Under the pieces are notes generated by a model. It had not been told where the DNA came from. It worked only from the letters and a program-made list of their open reading frames with translations, and made no database searches. From Candidatus Kapaibacterium sp. (lineage in GTDB: Bacteria > Bacteroidota > Ignavibacteria > Kapaibacteriales > UBA2268): a DNA stretch of 64,000 nucleotides. Shown piece after piece: positions 1 to 8,981 of this stretch (position 1 is its first letter; every line of letters begins with the position of its first letter). The position numbers and the translations under genes are program-made. The stretch is from contig CP058732.1 of the NCBI GenBank assembly GCA_013414795.1, forward strand, positions 484,501 to 548,500. Reading direction: 5' to 3'.

Positions 1-1
1 A

Positions 2-868
2 AAAGTTTTTGTGCTTGGTGCTGGAACAATGGGCAACGGTATTGCCCATACTTTTGCACAATTTGGTTACAATGTTGTTCTCTGCGACGCTTTCGAGCCA
101 GCCTTGAAAAACGGAATGTCCACAATCGAGAAAAACCTTGGTCGACAACTTAAGAAAGGGACGATAACTGAAGACCAAATGAAGGAAACGCTTGCAAGAA
201 TCACGCCCACGACAAACTTCAACGATGGTGCCGATTGCGACTTCGTTGTCGAGGCAATTAGCGAAAACAAGGAGTTGAAATTCAAAGTTTTTGCCGATTT
301 GGACTCCCTGGTTCGACCAGAAGTGATACTTGCTACAAACACCTCGACAATTTCAATTACAGAAATTGCTTCGAAAACCAAGCGCCCAAACAAAGTTATT
401 GGTATGCACTTTATGAACCCAGTGCCGATGATGCGTTTAGTTGAAGTTATCCGAGGGCTTTCTACAAGCGATGAAACATACGAAATTGTTAAATCTCTGG
501 CGGAAAAACTTGGGAAGGTTCCCGTATTGGCAAACGATTATCCTGGCTTTATTGCCAATCGAATTTTAATGCCATTTATCAATGAAGCAATTTGGGCACT
601 TATGGAAAACATTGGAACAGTTGATGGTATTGACGAAGTAGCTAAATTGGGCTTTTCCCACCCGATGGGACCACTTGCTCTTGCCGACTTAATTGGATTG
701 GACACTACGCTTGCGATTATGAATGTGTTGCACCAGGACCTTGGAGACCCAAGATTCCGTCCAGCCCCGCTTTTGAAGAAGTTGGTAGCTGCTGGTCACC
801 TTGGACGAAAGTCTGGACGTGGATTTTATGATTATTCTGGTGAGAAACCTGTTCCACTAAAATTTTAG
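2..868 (+). CDS. 3-hydroxyacyl-CoA (3-hydroxybutyryl-CoA) dehydrogenase, 5'-truncated
   Basis: NAD-dependent oxidation of 3-hydroxyacyl-CoA to 3-ketoacyl-CoA (fatty-acid oxidation or butyrate/PHB-type metabolism), cytoplasmic. The frame is open to the window edge: Lys-Val-Phe precede Val-Leu-Gly-Ala-Gly-Thr-Met-Gly, so the GTG at 11 is internal to the N-terminal Rossmann strand and only a few residues are missing. The GxGxxG dinucleotide loop (GAGTMG), the HFMNPVPMM segment with the catalytic-region His, and the C-terminal dimerisation domain ([17 protein letters not shown]) are all present. The visible part, about 288 residues, fits the usual ~285-290 aa family. A TPR gene follows 8 bp downstream, probably in the same transcript. 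The choice between short-chain and general substrate specificity cannot be made from the sequence. Confidence 0.93.
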   Translation, partial: KVFVLGAGTMGNGIAHTFAQFGYNVVLCDAFEPALKNGMSTIEKNLGRQLKKGTITEDQMKETLARITPTTNFNDGADCDFVVEAISENKELKFKVFADLDSLVRPEVILATNTSTISITEIASKTKRPNKVIGMHFMNPVPMMRLVEVIRGLSTSDETYEIVKSLAEKLGKVPVLANDYPGFIANRILMPFINEAIWALMENIGTVDGIDEVAKLGFSHPMGPLALADLIGLDTTLAIMNVLHQDLGDPRFRPAPLLKKLVAAGHLGRKSGRGFYDYSGEKPVPLKF

Positions 869-876
869 GGTGAAAT

Positions 877-1572
877 ATGAGTGAATTTCAAAGATTAGAT
901 TCGGACGACCCCGATATCCTTTCTGCTTATCAAGCAGAAACGGAGGGGCAATATTTCAAAGCCATTGAATATTACAAAAAAGTAATTGAACGCGACCCAC
1001 AGCGTGGGATAGTTTACAAGCACTGCGGAAATGTTTACTATCGAATTGGGGACCTCGACCAAGCGGTCAAGTATCTTGAAAAGGCTGTTGAACTTTTGCC
1101 CCAGTTCCCAACAGCCCGATACGAGCTCGCTCTTGCTTACTACCGTCAAGTTCGCATTCGTAAAGCGATTGAAACAATGAAAACCGTTTTGGAATTGGAC
1201 CCGAACTTCCTTATGGCTCGCTATTGGCTTGGTATTTTAAACTACCATTATGGACATCTTCGAGAGGCACGCGAACATTATAAAGCAGTAATCGAAAAAA
1301 ATCCAAACTTCTATATTGCCTACCATCACCTTGGGGTTACAAATCTACGATTAGGAAACTACGAGGAAGCAGTTGATAATTTCACCAAAATAATCGAGAA
1401 GACACCAGATTCTGCGGCAGCATACGCCCTGCTTGGAGATGCCTATCTTTATCTTGGAAAGAAATACGAAGCGAAGTTAGCCTACCGTAAAGCGTTGGAA
1501 CTCGACCCGCTCGACAGAAAAGCCCAGCGACAACTTGAATTGCTCGACGAATTCAAAGACGTTACTTTTTAA
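877..1572 (+). CDS. TPR-repeat protein
   Basis: A 231-aa soluble protein made almost entirely of about six tetratricopeptide repeats from residue ~15 to ~222. The TPR pattern (small residue at 8, Ala at 20, Pro at 32) is seen in units ending ERDP, ELLP, ELDP, EKNP, EKTP and ELDP. There is no signal peptide or membrane segment, so it is probably a cytoplasmic scaffold. TPR arrays bind partner proteins, but nothing here identifies the partner. The start ATG is preceded by GGGTGAAAT, and the gene sits 8 bp after the hydroxyacyl-CoA dehydrogenase, suggesting co-transcription. Confidence 0.85.
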   Translation: MSEFQRLDSDDPDILSAYQAETEGQYFKAIEYYKKVIERDPQRGIVYKHCGNVYYRIGDLDQAVKYLEKAVELLPQFPTARYELALAYYRQVRIRKAIETMKTVLELDPNFLMARYWLGILNYHYGHLREAREHYKAVIEKNPNFYIAYHHLGVTNLRLGNYEEAVDNFTKIIEKTPDSAAAYALLGDAYLYLGKKYEAKLAYRKALELDPLDRKAQRQLELLDEFKDVTF

Positions 1573-1594
1573 GAAGTACGAAAGTTGATTGAAA

Positions 1595-1624
1595 TTACCA
1601 ACTTCCTTTGGACGAGGTTGGTAA
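1595..1624. terminator. Stem-loop between convergent genes
   Basis: TTACCAAC (1595-1602) is complementary to GTTGGTAA (1617-1624) with a 14-nt loop. It lies between the stops of the TPR gene and the minus-strand transaldolase. No strong T tract follows on either side, so a bidirectional terminator is inferred from position. Confidence 0.4.
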
Positions 1625-1625
1625 C

Positions 1626-2300
1626 TTATATCAACATCGACTTTTGTCGTTCGGTAAGATAACGGTCGTAGTCTTTGATAAATTTTTCCAAGCCAATATC
1701 AGTTAAAGGATTTTTCAAGGATTGCATAAGCACATTGTACGGTACGGTGGCGATGTCGGCGCCAGCACGTGCAGATTCGACAATGTGCAATGGATTGCGT
1801 ATCGAAGCAGCAATTATAAGCGAATCATAACCTTGTACGTCCCAGATTTCGCAAATATCGTTCAATACAGCAATTCCATCGTATGCAATATCATCCAATC
1901 GCCCAAGGAAAATCGAAACATAGGAGGCTCCTGCTTGTTGTGCAGCAATCGCTTGCGTCGCAGAAAAGATTAAAGTTACATTTGTTGGTATACCACGTGC
2001 CGAAAGTTCCTTGACAGCAGCAAGCCCTTGGGGTATCATTGGGATTTTAATAGTTGCCTCGGGGAACCATTCGATGATTTCCTCTGCTTCTCGAACCATT
2101 CCGTCTTTGTCTGTGGAAATCACTTCGACGGAGACGTGTCCACCGACTAATCTATGAATTTCAATTATTCTTTGTTTGAAGTCTACCGTTGGGTCTTCTT
2201 TTGCCAGAAGAGAGGGATTCGTTGTAACCCCCCTAATAATTCCCATTTCTGCAACTTCTTTGATTTGTTCTAAATTTGCAGTGTCAAGATACAATTCCAT
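1626..2300 (-). CDS. Transaldolase / fructose-6-phosphate aldolase family (TalC/FSA type)
   Basis: A class I (Schiff-base) aldolase of 224 aa, the compact size of the FSA/TalC/MipB family rather than of classical ~320-aa transaldolases. The N-terminus has the family LYLDTAN strand and VTTNPSLLAKE (from residue 25). The Schiff-base lysine is Lys85 in ATIKIPM, matching the FSA position. GASYVSIFLGRLDD carries the phosphate-site region. It likely interconverts sugar phosphates in the pentose phosphate pathway. Small family members are usually true transaldolases in bacteria lacking a long Tal, so that role is preferred over aldolase. Start ATG is preceded by GAGGG. It is the last gene of a minus-strand group pgi-plsY-tal, 42 bp after plsY. 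Confidence 0.9.
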   Translation of the reverse strand: MELYLDTANLEQIKEVAEMGIIRGVTTNPSLLAKEDPTVDFKQRIIEIHRLVGGHVSVEVISTDKDGMVREAEEIIEWFPEATIKIPMIPQGLAAVKELSARGIPTNVTLIFSATQAIAAQQAGASYVSIFLGRLDDIAYDGIAVLNDICEIWDVQGYDSLIIAASIRNPLHIVESARAGADIATVPYNVLMQSLKNPLTDIGLEKFIKDYDRYLTERQKSMLI

Positions 2301-2342
2301 TTTTCCCTCGGATTTTCTAAAAAAATTAAAATTAAGAAAAAT

Positions 2343-2960
2343 TTACTTTTTTTTGGTACTGGACAAAACGATATGTGTATACTTGGAAACAATAATTAAT
2401 GCAATAATGCCAACAGCAATAAACAAAACAATCTTGGATTCAAAAGGATAGAAAGCGGATTGGTAAACGAAACTCTCTGGTATTAGAAACGATGCAAATG
2501 GAGTTAGAATTGTTGCAATTGGGTTGGCAAAATCCATATCCTTTTTAATAAAATTGTAGATGATTAGCCAAAAGATAAACCAGATGAACGAAACAATTGG
2601 TTGGACCAAAAAAAGTACACCAAAACTTGTGGCAAGTCCCTTTCCTCCCTTGAAAAGAAGGAAAATGCTATAGTTATGCCCTAAAACAGCACTACATCCA
2701 GCAATAAGCATCGAAAAGTCGTTTTGGGGAAAAAATTTATTTGAAACCAAAATCGGCACAAAGCCCTTAAAGAAATCGAAAAGAAACACTAAAATTGCAA
2801 GAGCAATATTTTTGGTGGTGTCGTAAGCATTGAATGCTCCAACGTTTCCACTTCCTTCTTTTAAAATGTTTTTCTTTGAAATTAACTTAACAAAAATGTA
2901 AGCAAAAGGTATTGAACCAAGCAAGTATGAAAATAATCCAAGTAGAATGAATTGATACAT
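2343..2960 (-). CDS. plsY: Acyl-phosphate:glycerol-3-phosphate acyltransferase PlsY
   Basis: Inner-membrane enzyme that moves an acyl group from acyl-phosphate to sn-glycerol-3-phosphate, the first acylation of phospholipid synthesis. The 205-aa length and several hydrophobic segments fit the family. Signature loops are visible: GSIPFAYIF (residues ~16-24), GSGNVGAFNAY with the conserved Ser/Gly-rich phosphate site, and LGHNYSIFLLFKGGKGLAT with the conserved His and GGKG motif. Its ATG lies one base past the pgi stop codon, so translation is probably coupled. plsX is not in the window. Confidence 0.93.
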   Translation of the reverse strand: MYQFILLGLFSYLLGSIPFAYIFVKLISKKNILKEGSGNVGAFNAYDTTKNIALAILVFLFDFFKGFVPILVSNKFFPQNDFSMLIAGCSAVLGHNYSIFLLFKGGKGLATSFGVLFLVQPIVSFIWFIFWLIIYNFIKKDMDFANPIATILTPFASFLIPESFVYQSAFYPFESKIVLFIAVGIIALIIVSKYTHIVLSSTKKK

Positions 2961-2961
2961 A

Positions 2962-4611
2962 TTACATCTTACGATTTTTTAAATAATATTCAATTAGTTT
3001 TCTTGTCGAAGGATTGACCGTATCGTCAATTTTTTTCGACTCGATGTATTGAAGTACTTTTTTTGCAAGTTGTTTACCAAGTTCGACGCCCCACTGGTCG
3101 AACGAATTGATGTTCCAAATAATTCCTTCGACAAAAACTCGATGCTCGTAGAAAGCGAGCAAAGAACCAAGAGTTTTAGGCGAAAGTCTTCGATAGAAAA
3201 TCGTTGTGGAAGGTCGGTTACCTGGGAAAACCTTGTGGGGAAGAAGTTCAATTTTGTCAAGCGGGTCGAGGTTGGTACTGTCAAGTTCAATTTCTGCTTC
3301 CTCTTTAGATTTGCCTTGCATTAATGCTTCTGATTGAGCAATCAAGTTTGAGATAAGCACATTGTGGTGATTATCCAACGAATGAAAAGGCTCGACTGGG
3401 GCAAGAAAATCGATTGGAACGATTTGAGTGCCTTGATGTAGCAATTGAAAGAAGGAATGTTGGCAATCGGTTCCGACTTTTCCCCAAATGATTGGGCTTG
3501 TTGGATAGTTGACTACGTTTCCCTCTTTGTCGATTCTCTTTCCGTTACTTTCCATTATCAATTGTTGTAAGTAATCGGGAAGTAGGCGTAAATTTAAATC
3601 GTATGGAATAATTGCTTGCGAATTGAAATTCCAAAAGTTATTGTACCAAACCGAAAGCAAGCCCATAAGCACTGGAATGTTTTGATGCAAAGGCGTGTTT
3701 CGAAAATGTTTGTCGACAAGGAAGGCTCCTTCGAGCAAACTTTCGAAATTCTCGAAACCAATGTAAAGAGCGATAACCAAACCGATTGCACTCCAAAGAG
3801 AAAATCGCCCGCCGACCCAATTCCAGAAGTGGAACATATTTTCTGGTGGTATTCCAAATTTCCGACAGGCTTCCTCGTTGGTCGAAATCGCAACAAAATG
3901 CTTTGAAATATCTTTTTCGCTGGCGTTTGTGTTTCGAAGAAACCACTCCTTTGCAGTGTTAGCGTTAATCAAAGTTTCTTGGGTGGTGAAACTTTTAGAC
4001 GCAATGATGAATAGAGTTCTGAATGGATTCAAATTGTTTAAAACTTTTTGAATATCCCGACCATCGACATTGGAAACAAAGTGGACATTGATGTTTGGTT
4101 TGCGGTATGGCTCCAAAGCGTCGCAAACAAGACGAGGACCGAGGTCGGAACCGCCAATTCCAATGTGAACAATGTCGGTAATCCTATCGCCACGGAAACC
4201 ACGCCAAAAACCGTTGTGAATCATTTCTGTGAAATTTCGCATCTTCAAAAGGACCGAGTTGACTTTTGGCATAACATCCCAGCCATCGACCTTTATGGTT
4301 CGGTTCTCAATATTACGCAGAGCAATATGCAATACTGCACGATGTTCCGTGAAGTTGAGTTTTTCTCCGTTGAACATTTGCTCGATTTTTTCTGGCAACT
4401 TTTGTTCTTCCGCAAGTTCAATTAATAAATTCAATGTTTGCCGATTAATTAAGTTTTTTGAAAAATCGAACAAAAAGTCGTTGAATTCAAAAGTGAAATC
4501 ATCGATTCTTTTGGGGTCCAATTCAAAAAGTTTAGAAATTCGAACATTATCCAAACTTTTCTTGTGCTCCTTCAACTTTGCATAAGCAAGCGTTTCTGTC
4601 AATTTTGCCAT
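2962..4611 (-). CDS. pgi: Glucose-6-phosphate isomerase
   Basis: Interconverts glucose 6-phosphate and fructose 6-phosphate in glycolysis/gluconeogenesis (cytoplasm). Signatures: HIGIGGSDLGPRL phosphate loop, FIIASKSFTTQET, NWVGGRFSLWSAIGL (PGI signature with the Arg of the active site) and HSFFQLLHQGTQ with the catalytic His. The reading frame is open 26 codons upstream, but ATG at 4611 (MAKLTETLAYAKL) gives 549 aa, the length of the E. coli enzyme, and leaves a clean divergent gap to dusB; the upstream extension is hydrophobic and would overlap dusB. First gene of the pgi-plsY-transaldolase group, all sugar- or glycerol-phosphate related. Confidence 0.95.
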   Translation of the reverse strand: MAKLTETLAYAKLKEHKKSLDNVRISKLFELDPKRIDDFTFEFNDFLFDFSKNLINRQTLNLLIELAEEQKLPEKIEQMFNGEKLNFTEHRAVLHIALRNIENRTIKVDGWDVMPKVNSVLLKMRNFTEMIHNGFWRGFRGDRITDIVHIGIGGSDLGPRLVCDALEPYRKPNINVHFVSNVDGRDIQKVLNNLNPFRTLFIIASKSFTTQETLINANTAKEWFLRNTNASEKDISKHFVAISTNEEACRKFGIPPENMFHFWNWVGGRFSLWSAIGLVIALYIGFENFESLLEGAFLVDKHFRNTPLHQNIPVLMGLLSVWYNNFWNFNSQAIIPYDLNLRLLPDYLQQLIMESNGKRIDKEGNVVNYPTSPIIWGKVGTDCQHSFFQLLHQGTQIVPIDFLAPVEPFHSLDNHHNVLISNLIAQSEALMQGKSKEEAEIELDSTNLDPLDKIELLPHKVFPGNRPSTTIFYRRLSPKTLGSLLAFYEHRVFVEGIIWNINSFDQWGVELGKQLAKKVLQYIESKKIDDTVNPSTRKLIEYYLKNRKM

Positions 4612-4682
4612 AGCCACAAAAAAACAATAAACCACAAAAATAATTGTTTCTAAACTATGAAAAAAATTGCAAATTTGAAAAG

Positions 4683-5717
4683 ATGGCAATATTGAAAATT
4701 GGAGACAAAATTCAAATAAAAGATGCAGTTGTGCTTGCTCCGATGGAAGATGTTACGGAGAAGCCATTTCGAATGATATGCAAAGAATTTGGTGCCGACG
4801 TTGTTTATTCTGAATTCATTTCGAGCGAAGCACTTTACCGAAGAGTAGAAAAGTCGCTTCGGAAAATCGATTTCGATGAAAGCGAGCGACCTATAGGTAT
4901 TCAAATTTTCGGTGCGAACGATGAACCAATGGTCGAAAGTGCAAGAATTGTTGAAAGTTTTAATCCAGATATAATTGATATAAATTATGGTTGCTGGGTC
5001 AAAAACGTTGTAAAAAACAACGCTGGCGCTGCGATGTTGAAGCAACCAGACAGAATGGTTGAACTAACACGCCTTGTCGTACAAAGCGTAAAGTTGCCAG
5101 TTACGGTAAAAACTCGTCTGGGTTGGGACCGAAAGAGCATTGTAATTTGCGATGTTGCTCGTAGGCTCGAAGACGTTGGTATATCTGCTCTGACGATACA
5201 TTGCAGAACACGGGAAGATGCACACAAGGGTGAAGCCGACTGGTCTTGGGTTGCCAAGGTTAAGCAAATTGTGTCGATTCCAGTGATTTTGAACGGAGAC
5301 GTCAAATCTGCCCAGGATGTGAAGAGAGCCTTCGACGAAACTGGTTGTGACGCTGTTATGATAGGTCGAGCAGCAATTGGCAACCCGTTTATTTTCCACG
5401 AAGCAAAGCATTTTCTTCAAACTGGCAAAATACCCGAACCGCCAAATGTTCGCCAACGAATCGATGTTTGTCTTCGCCATTTGAAAATGAATATCGAGTA
5501 CAAAGGGGAAAGATTGGGACTTGTGGAGTTCAGAAAGTTTTATAGTGGATATTTAAAAAATTTGCCAAACGCAAGCAAAGTTCGTTCGAAAGTAGTCGTT
5601 TCGGAATCCTACAACGAAATCGAAGAAATATTAATGAATTATTGCAAACAACTTGAAGAAGGTGCAGTTTCGGAAATCAAGCAAGAATTTGAAATAGAAG
5701 AACCAACTACTTTTTAA
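4683..5717 (+). CDS. dusB: tRNA-dihydrouridine synthase (DusB-like)
   Basis: FMN/NADPH-dependent reduction of uridine to dihydrouridine in tRNA. TIM-barrel with LAPMEDVTEKPFR (N-terminal FMN strand), YSEFISSEAL, QIFG, DINYGC containing the catalytic Cys, HCRTRE and VILNGDV, then MIGRAAIGNPFIF near the C-terminal side of the barrel. ATG at 4683 (MAILKIGDK) is chosen; an upstream TTG would add 13 residues reaching toward pgi. 344 aa, usual for DusB. Oddity: the loop after the catalytic Cys is GC-Trp-VKNV where family members nearly always have GC-Pro-x-K-K/N-V. It is divergent from pgi. Confidence 0.9.
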   Translation: MAILKIGDKIQIKDAVVLAPMEDVTEKPFRMICKEFGADVVYSEFISSEALYRRVEKSLRKIDFDESERPIGIQIFGANDEPMVESARIVESFNPDIIDINYGCWVKNVVKNNAGAAMLKQPDRMVELTRLVVQSVKLPVTVKTRLGWDRKSIVICDVARRLEDVGISALTIHCRTREDAHKGEADWSWVAKVKQIVSIPVILNGDVKSAQDVKRAFDETGCDAVMIGRAAIGNPFIFHEAKHFLQTGKIPEPPNVRQRIDVCLRHLKMNIEYKGERLGLVEFRKFYSGYLKNLPNASKVRSKVVVSESYNEIEEILMNYCKQLEEGAVSEIKQEFEIEEPTTF

Positions 5718-5730
5718 ATTTTAATTTATT

Positions 5731-5762
5731 TTTGTTTATTTTGAAAAATATTTTTAATTTTG
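5731..5762 (+). promoter_or_regulatory. Candidate Bacteroidota-type promoter for rpsF-rplI
   Basis: TTTG (5731-5734) and TAATTTTG (5755-5762, fits TAnnTTTG) are separated by 20 nt, resembling the -33/-7 elements of the Bacteroidota primary sigma factor. It sits 51 bp upstream of rpsF in very AT-rich DNA, so a chance match is possible. Confidence 0.3.
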
Positions 5763-5812
5763 AAACTCTTTTAAAAATAGAAATTTAGAATTTTTATACA
5801 ATTGGTGGAAGT

Positions 5813-6319
5813 ATGAGTATAAGGAAGATTTACGAAACAACTTTTATAGTGAATGCTGCACTGGAAGACCCAGACATCGAGGCTATTATTACGAAGGTTA
5901 CGAATTACATAAGCAACCTGGGTGCTGACATTTTGCAGATAAACAAATGGGGACGACGACGCCTTGCTTACCCAATCAACAAAAAGTACAATGGCTTTTA
6001 TGTTCACGTGATTTATGATGCTTCACCTTCGATTATTCCATTAATTGAACGCTATCTTGTTCTGGACGATACCATTTTAAGACATCTCACACTTGCCCTT
6101 CCAAAGAAACTGCGTGAATATCGATTGCGTGCAATTGCAGAAGGTAAGGCAACAGAACTGGCACCTCAATCTTCGACACAAACAAGCGTTGAAAAGCCCG
6201 CAGAAACCGTTTCGAGTGAGGAAACCACTGAAATGGCTTCTTCAGAGGTGGTTAGCGAACAGCCCGCAGAGGCTGATGCTACAACTGGTCAAGAGGTAAA
6301 AACAGAAGAAGCAGTTTAG
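5813..6319 (+). CDS. rpsF: 30S ribosomal protein S6 with acidic C-terminal tail
   Basis: Binds 16S rRNA with S18 in the central domain of the 30S subunit. Residues 1-~105 are the S6 ferredoxin-like fold (IYETTFIVN start, WGRRRLAYPINKKYNGFYV, LDDTILRHLTLALPKKLR). Residues ~110-168 form a low-complexity Ala/Glu/Thr/Ser tail, so the protein is much longer than the common ~100-130 aa. ATG follows GGTGGAAGT. rplI follows 32 bp downstream; rpsR and ssb, normally between them, are absent here. Confidence 0.95.
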   Translation: MSIRKIYETTFIVNAALEDPDIEAIITKVTNYISNLGADILQINKWGRRRLAYPINKKYNGFYVHVIYDASPSIIPLIERYLVLDDTILRHLTLALPKKLREYRLRAIAEGKATELAPQSSTQTSVEKPAETVSSEETTEMASSEVVSEQPAEADATTGQEVKTEEAV

Positions 6320-6351
6320 CGGATTTTTTTTGATTTATTTGGAGAAGAAAG

Positions 6352-6807
6352 ATGAAAGTAATATTAAGAAAAGATTTAGCAAATTTGGGCAGAATGGGCG
6401 ATGTTGTTAATGTTAAGGATGGTTACGCCCGAAACTATTTGATTCCCCGTGGCTATGCATATTTTGCAAGCGAAGGGGCAATCCGAGCCATCGAAATTGA
6501 AAAGAAAAGGCATTTGAAAAAGTTAGAGCAAGAGCGTGCGAAAGCCGAAGCATTTGCCCAGGAACTTTCCCAAATCCAATTGACAATACCAATGAAAGTT
6601 GGCGAAGAAGGCAAACTTTATGGTTCCGTGACCCCGCTTATTATTTCTGAATATTTGCTTAACGAGCATAAGATTGAAATTGATAAGAAGCAAATACTGC
6701 TCGAGGAACCAATCAAATCACTTGGCGTTTTCGATGTCAAAATCAAATTGTTCCAGGATGTGTTCGCTACAATTAAAGTCTGGGTTATTAACGAAGAAGA
6801 AGCATAA
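6352..6807 (+). CDS. rplI: 50S ribosomal protein L9
   Basis: 23S rRNA-binding L9. The N-terminal domain MKVILRKDLANLGRMGD with VNVKDGYARNYLIPRG is the L9 signature; a long connecting helix (residues ~45-75, KKRHLKKLEQERAKAEAF) and the C-terminal domain (GKLYGSVTPLIISEYL) follow. 151 aa, the normal length. Preceded by a strong GGAGAAGAAAG ribosome-binding site and followed by an intrinsic terminator. Confidence 0.96.
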   Translation: MKVILRKDLANLGRMGDVVNVKDGYARNYLIPRGYAYFASEGAIRAIEIEKKRHLKKLEQERAKAEAFAQELSQIQLTIPMKVGEEGKLYGSVTPLIISEYLLNEHKIEIDKKQILLEEPIKSLGVFDVKIKLFQDVFATIKVWVINEEEA

Positions 6808-6831
6808 ACTTTTAGTTTTTTGACATTATTG

Positions 6832-6862
6832 GGCTGTCCATTTTTGGGTACAGCCTTTTTTA
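6832..6862 (+). terminator. Rho-independent terminator after rplI
   Basis: GGCTGT (6832-6837) pairs with ACAGCC (6850-6855), with extra CC/GG pairing in the loop, and is followed directly by TTTTTT. Confidence 0.8.
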
Positions 6863-6872
6863 TTTTTGTAAT

Positions 6873-8285
6873 ATGAACACAAAGCAAAAAGTTGTAACGA
6901 AAATCGAATCGCTTGCTTTCGAAGGCAAAGGCGTTGCCCGAGTGGATGGAAAAGTTGTTTTCGTTCGTTATGCGGTTCCCAATGATATTGTCGAAATAGA
7001 ACTTTTGCGAAACAAAAAAAATTTTGCCGAGGGGAAAATCACTCGAATTGTCGAACCTTCTCCATTTAGAATAGAACCTATATGCAAGCATTTTGGAGTA
7101 TGCGGTGGGTGTAGTTTTCAAAATATCCCATACGAAGTCCAACTTGAATGGAAACGAAGGTTTGTTGTCGATGCTTTCGAAAAAATTGGAAAAATTTCCA
7201 ATGTTGAAATAAAATCAGTTTTGCCTTCACCAAAAATCTTTGGCTATCGAAACAAGATGGAGTTCTCTTTTGGAACAAGCCGTTGGTTGACGGACGAAGA
7301 GATTGAGACCCAAACTGAAATTTCGACCAAAGAAAAACAATTCGCACTCGGGTTCCACATCCCAGAGCGTTTCGATAAAGTTTTGAATATTAATTACTGC
7401 CATCTCCAAGATGAGCGTGGAAACACAATTGTCAACTCCATTCGCAACAAAGCATTCGAACTGGATATCCCAGCGTATAATCTTCGAAACCACATTGGCT
7501 TTTTACGAAATCTCATTTTAAGGTTTTCTTTTACCACGAACGAATTGCTTTTGAACCTGGTTACAACCTCTCAAGTTGGAGAAAAAGAGAAAAAATATCT
7601 CGATTGGTTTAAAGAAAATTTCACCAGTTCAGAATTAGTCGACCAACTTTTGGTTACTACAAACGATAGTTACTCGCCAACTGCTTTTGGAACCATTGAA
7701 ATTCTTAAAGGGAATGGGTATTTGTTTGAAAACATTGGCGAGGTACGATTTCGAATATCCCCATTCGCATTTTTCCAAGTCAATACATTACAAGCAAATA
7801 ATCTTGTTTCGAAAGTTATTGAGTATGCAAACGCAAAAGAAAAAATTGTATGGGATATGTATTCTGGGGCGGGGACATTTTCTCTTCCGCTTGCAAAAGT
7901 AGCAAAAACTGTGATTGGTTTAGAATCATTGGAATCTGCTGTTGAAGATGCAAAATTCAACGCTCAACTCAACGGAATCGAAAATGCATACTTTATTGCA
8001 AAAGATTTGCACACGAAGAACATTTTGCAAGAACTTTCGAAATTCCCAAATCCAGAAGTTATGATTATCGACCCGCCTCGTTCTGGAATTCATAAAAATT
8101 TACTAAATGCAATTATAACTATAAAACCAGAAAGAATAGTTTACGTAAGTTGCAATCCAACAACACAAGCCCGAGACTGTCAAGAATTCGCCAAATATTA
8201 CGATTTGGTTGAAATACAGCCAGTTGATATGTTTCCACACACTTATCACATTGAATCAATTGCTTTGTTAGTCAAAAAAGGGTAA
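6873..8285 (+). CDS. 23S rRNA (uracil-5-)-methyltransferase, TrmA/RlmD family
   Basis: SAM-dependent m5U methyltransferase acting on RNA. Order of parts: N-terminal TRAM domain (residues ~1-60), a CKHFGVCGGCSFQ cluster with Cys spacing of a [4Fe-4S] site (a fourth Cys lies further on), a central RNA-binding region, and a C-terminal Rossmann methyltransferase with MYSGAGTFSLPLA (SAM loop), MIIDPPRSGIH and VSCNPTTQARD containing the nucleophilic Cys. 470 aa is typical of RlmD/RumA-type enzymes. The exact target (U1939, U747 or another) cannot be read from sequence. It starts immediately after the rplI terminator and is four bases from queE, heading a four-gene operon. Confidence 0.9.
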   Translation: MNTKQKVVTKIESLAFEGKGVARVDGKVVFVRYAVPNDIVEIELLRNKKNFAEGKITRIVEPSPFRIEPICKHFGVCGGCSFQNIPYEVQLEWKRRFVVDAFEKIGKISNVEIKSVLPSPKIFGYRNKMEFSFGTSRWLTDEEIETQTEISTKEKQFALGFHIPERFDKVLNINYCHLQDERGNTIVNSIRNKAFELDIPAYNLRNHIGFLRNLILRFSFTTNELLLNLVTTSQVGEKEKKYLDWFKENFTSSELVDQLLVTTNDSYSPTAFGTIEILKGNGYLFENIGEVRFRISPFAFFQVNTLQANNLVSKVIEYANAKEKIVWDMYSGAGTFSLPLAKVAKTVIGLESLESAVEDAKFNAQLNGIENAYFIAKDLHTKNILQELSKFPNPEVMIIDPPRSGIHKNLLNAIITIKPERIVYVSCNPTTQARDCQEFAKYYDLVEIQPVDMFPHTYHIESIALLVKKG

Positions 8286-8288
8286 TTT

Positions 8289-8969
8289 ATGGGCATATTT
8301 GAAACTATTTTAAAATTTAAATATAATGTTTCGGAAGTATTTGCTTCCGTTCAAGGCGAGGGGACTCGTGCTGGCAAGCCGTGCTTTTTCATACGCTTGC
8401 AAGGATGTGAGTTGCGATGCAAATGGTGCGATACGCCTTATGCATTGGATTTAAAAGAACGTGCTACAATCCTTTCGGGCGAGGATTTGTTGAATAAACT
8501 TTATTCCTCTGGTATAAAATTTGTTACAATAACTGGTGGGGAACCGTTGAACCAAAAGGCGATTATTCCTTTGATGACTTTTTTGTGTGACAAAGAATAT
8601 GAAGTTTTACTCGAAACGAATGGACATCTGGACATTTCAGAAGTCGACAAGCGAGTTATCAAAGTTATGGACTTGAAGTGTCCTGGCTCGGGGATGGAAA
8701 AGTTCAACAATTACAAGAACATAGAGTATCTTGATCAAAAGGATGAAATTAAGTTCGTAATAAAGGACAAGAAAGACTATGAATGGGCAAAAGAAAAGAT
8801 ACGTGAGTATGAATTGGGTAAACGTGTTGGGGCAATACTTTTTTCGCCAGTCTGGGGCGACTTGGAACCAAAGTACCTTGCAGAATGGATACTAAAAGAT
8901 AATCTCAAAGTTCGGTTAAATCTACAAATACATAAATACATTTGGGGTCCAAACGTTCGTGGAGTATAA
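8289..8969 (+). CDS. queE: 7-carboxy-7-deazaguanine synthase QueE
   Basis: Radical SAM enzyme converting 6-carboxytetrahydropterin to 7-carboxy-7-deazaguanine in queuosine (tRNA) synthesis. FASVQGEGTRAGKPCFFIRL is the diagnostic QueE N-terminus, followed by the radical SAM Cys motif CELRCKWCDT and the SAM loop TGGEPLNQ. 226 aa, as in the family. Only 3 bp separate it from the preceding methyltransferase, so both RNA-modification genes are co-transcribed. queC, queD and queF are not in this window. Confidence 0.95.
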   Translation: MGIFETILKFKYNVSEVFASVQGEGTRAGKPCFFIRLQGCELRCKWCDTPYALDLKERATILSGEDLLNKLYSSGIKFVTITGGEPLNQKAIIPLMTFLCDKEYEVLLETNGHLDISEVDKRVIKVMDLKCPGSGMEKFNNYKNIEYLDQKDEIKFVIKDKKDYEWAKEKIREYELGKRVGAILFSPVWGDLEPKYLAEWILKDNLKVRLNLQIHKYIWGPNVRGV

Positions 8970-8981
8970 GGAGTATTTATT

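Noticed and set aside
1722-1973. 83-aa plus-strand frame opposite the transaldolase gene
   Set aside because: Antisense shadow of a well-supported gene.
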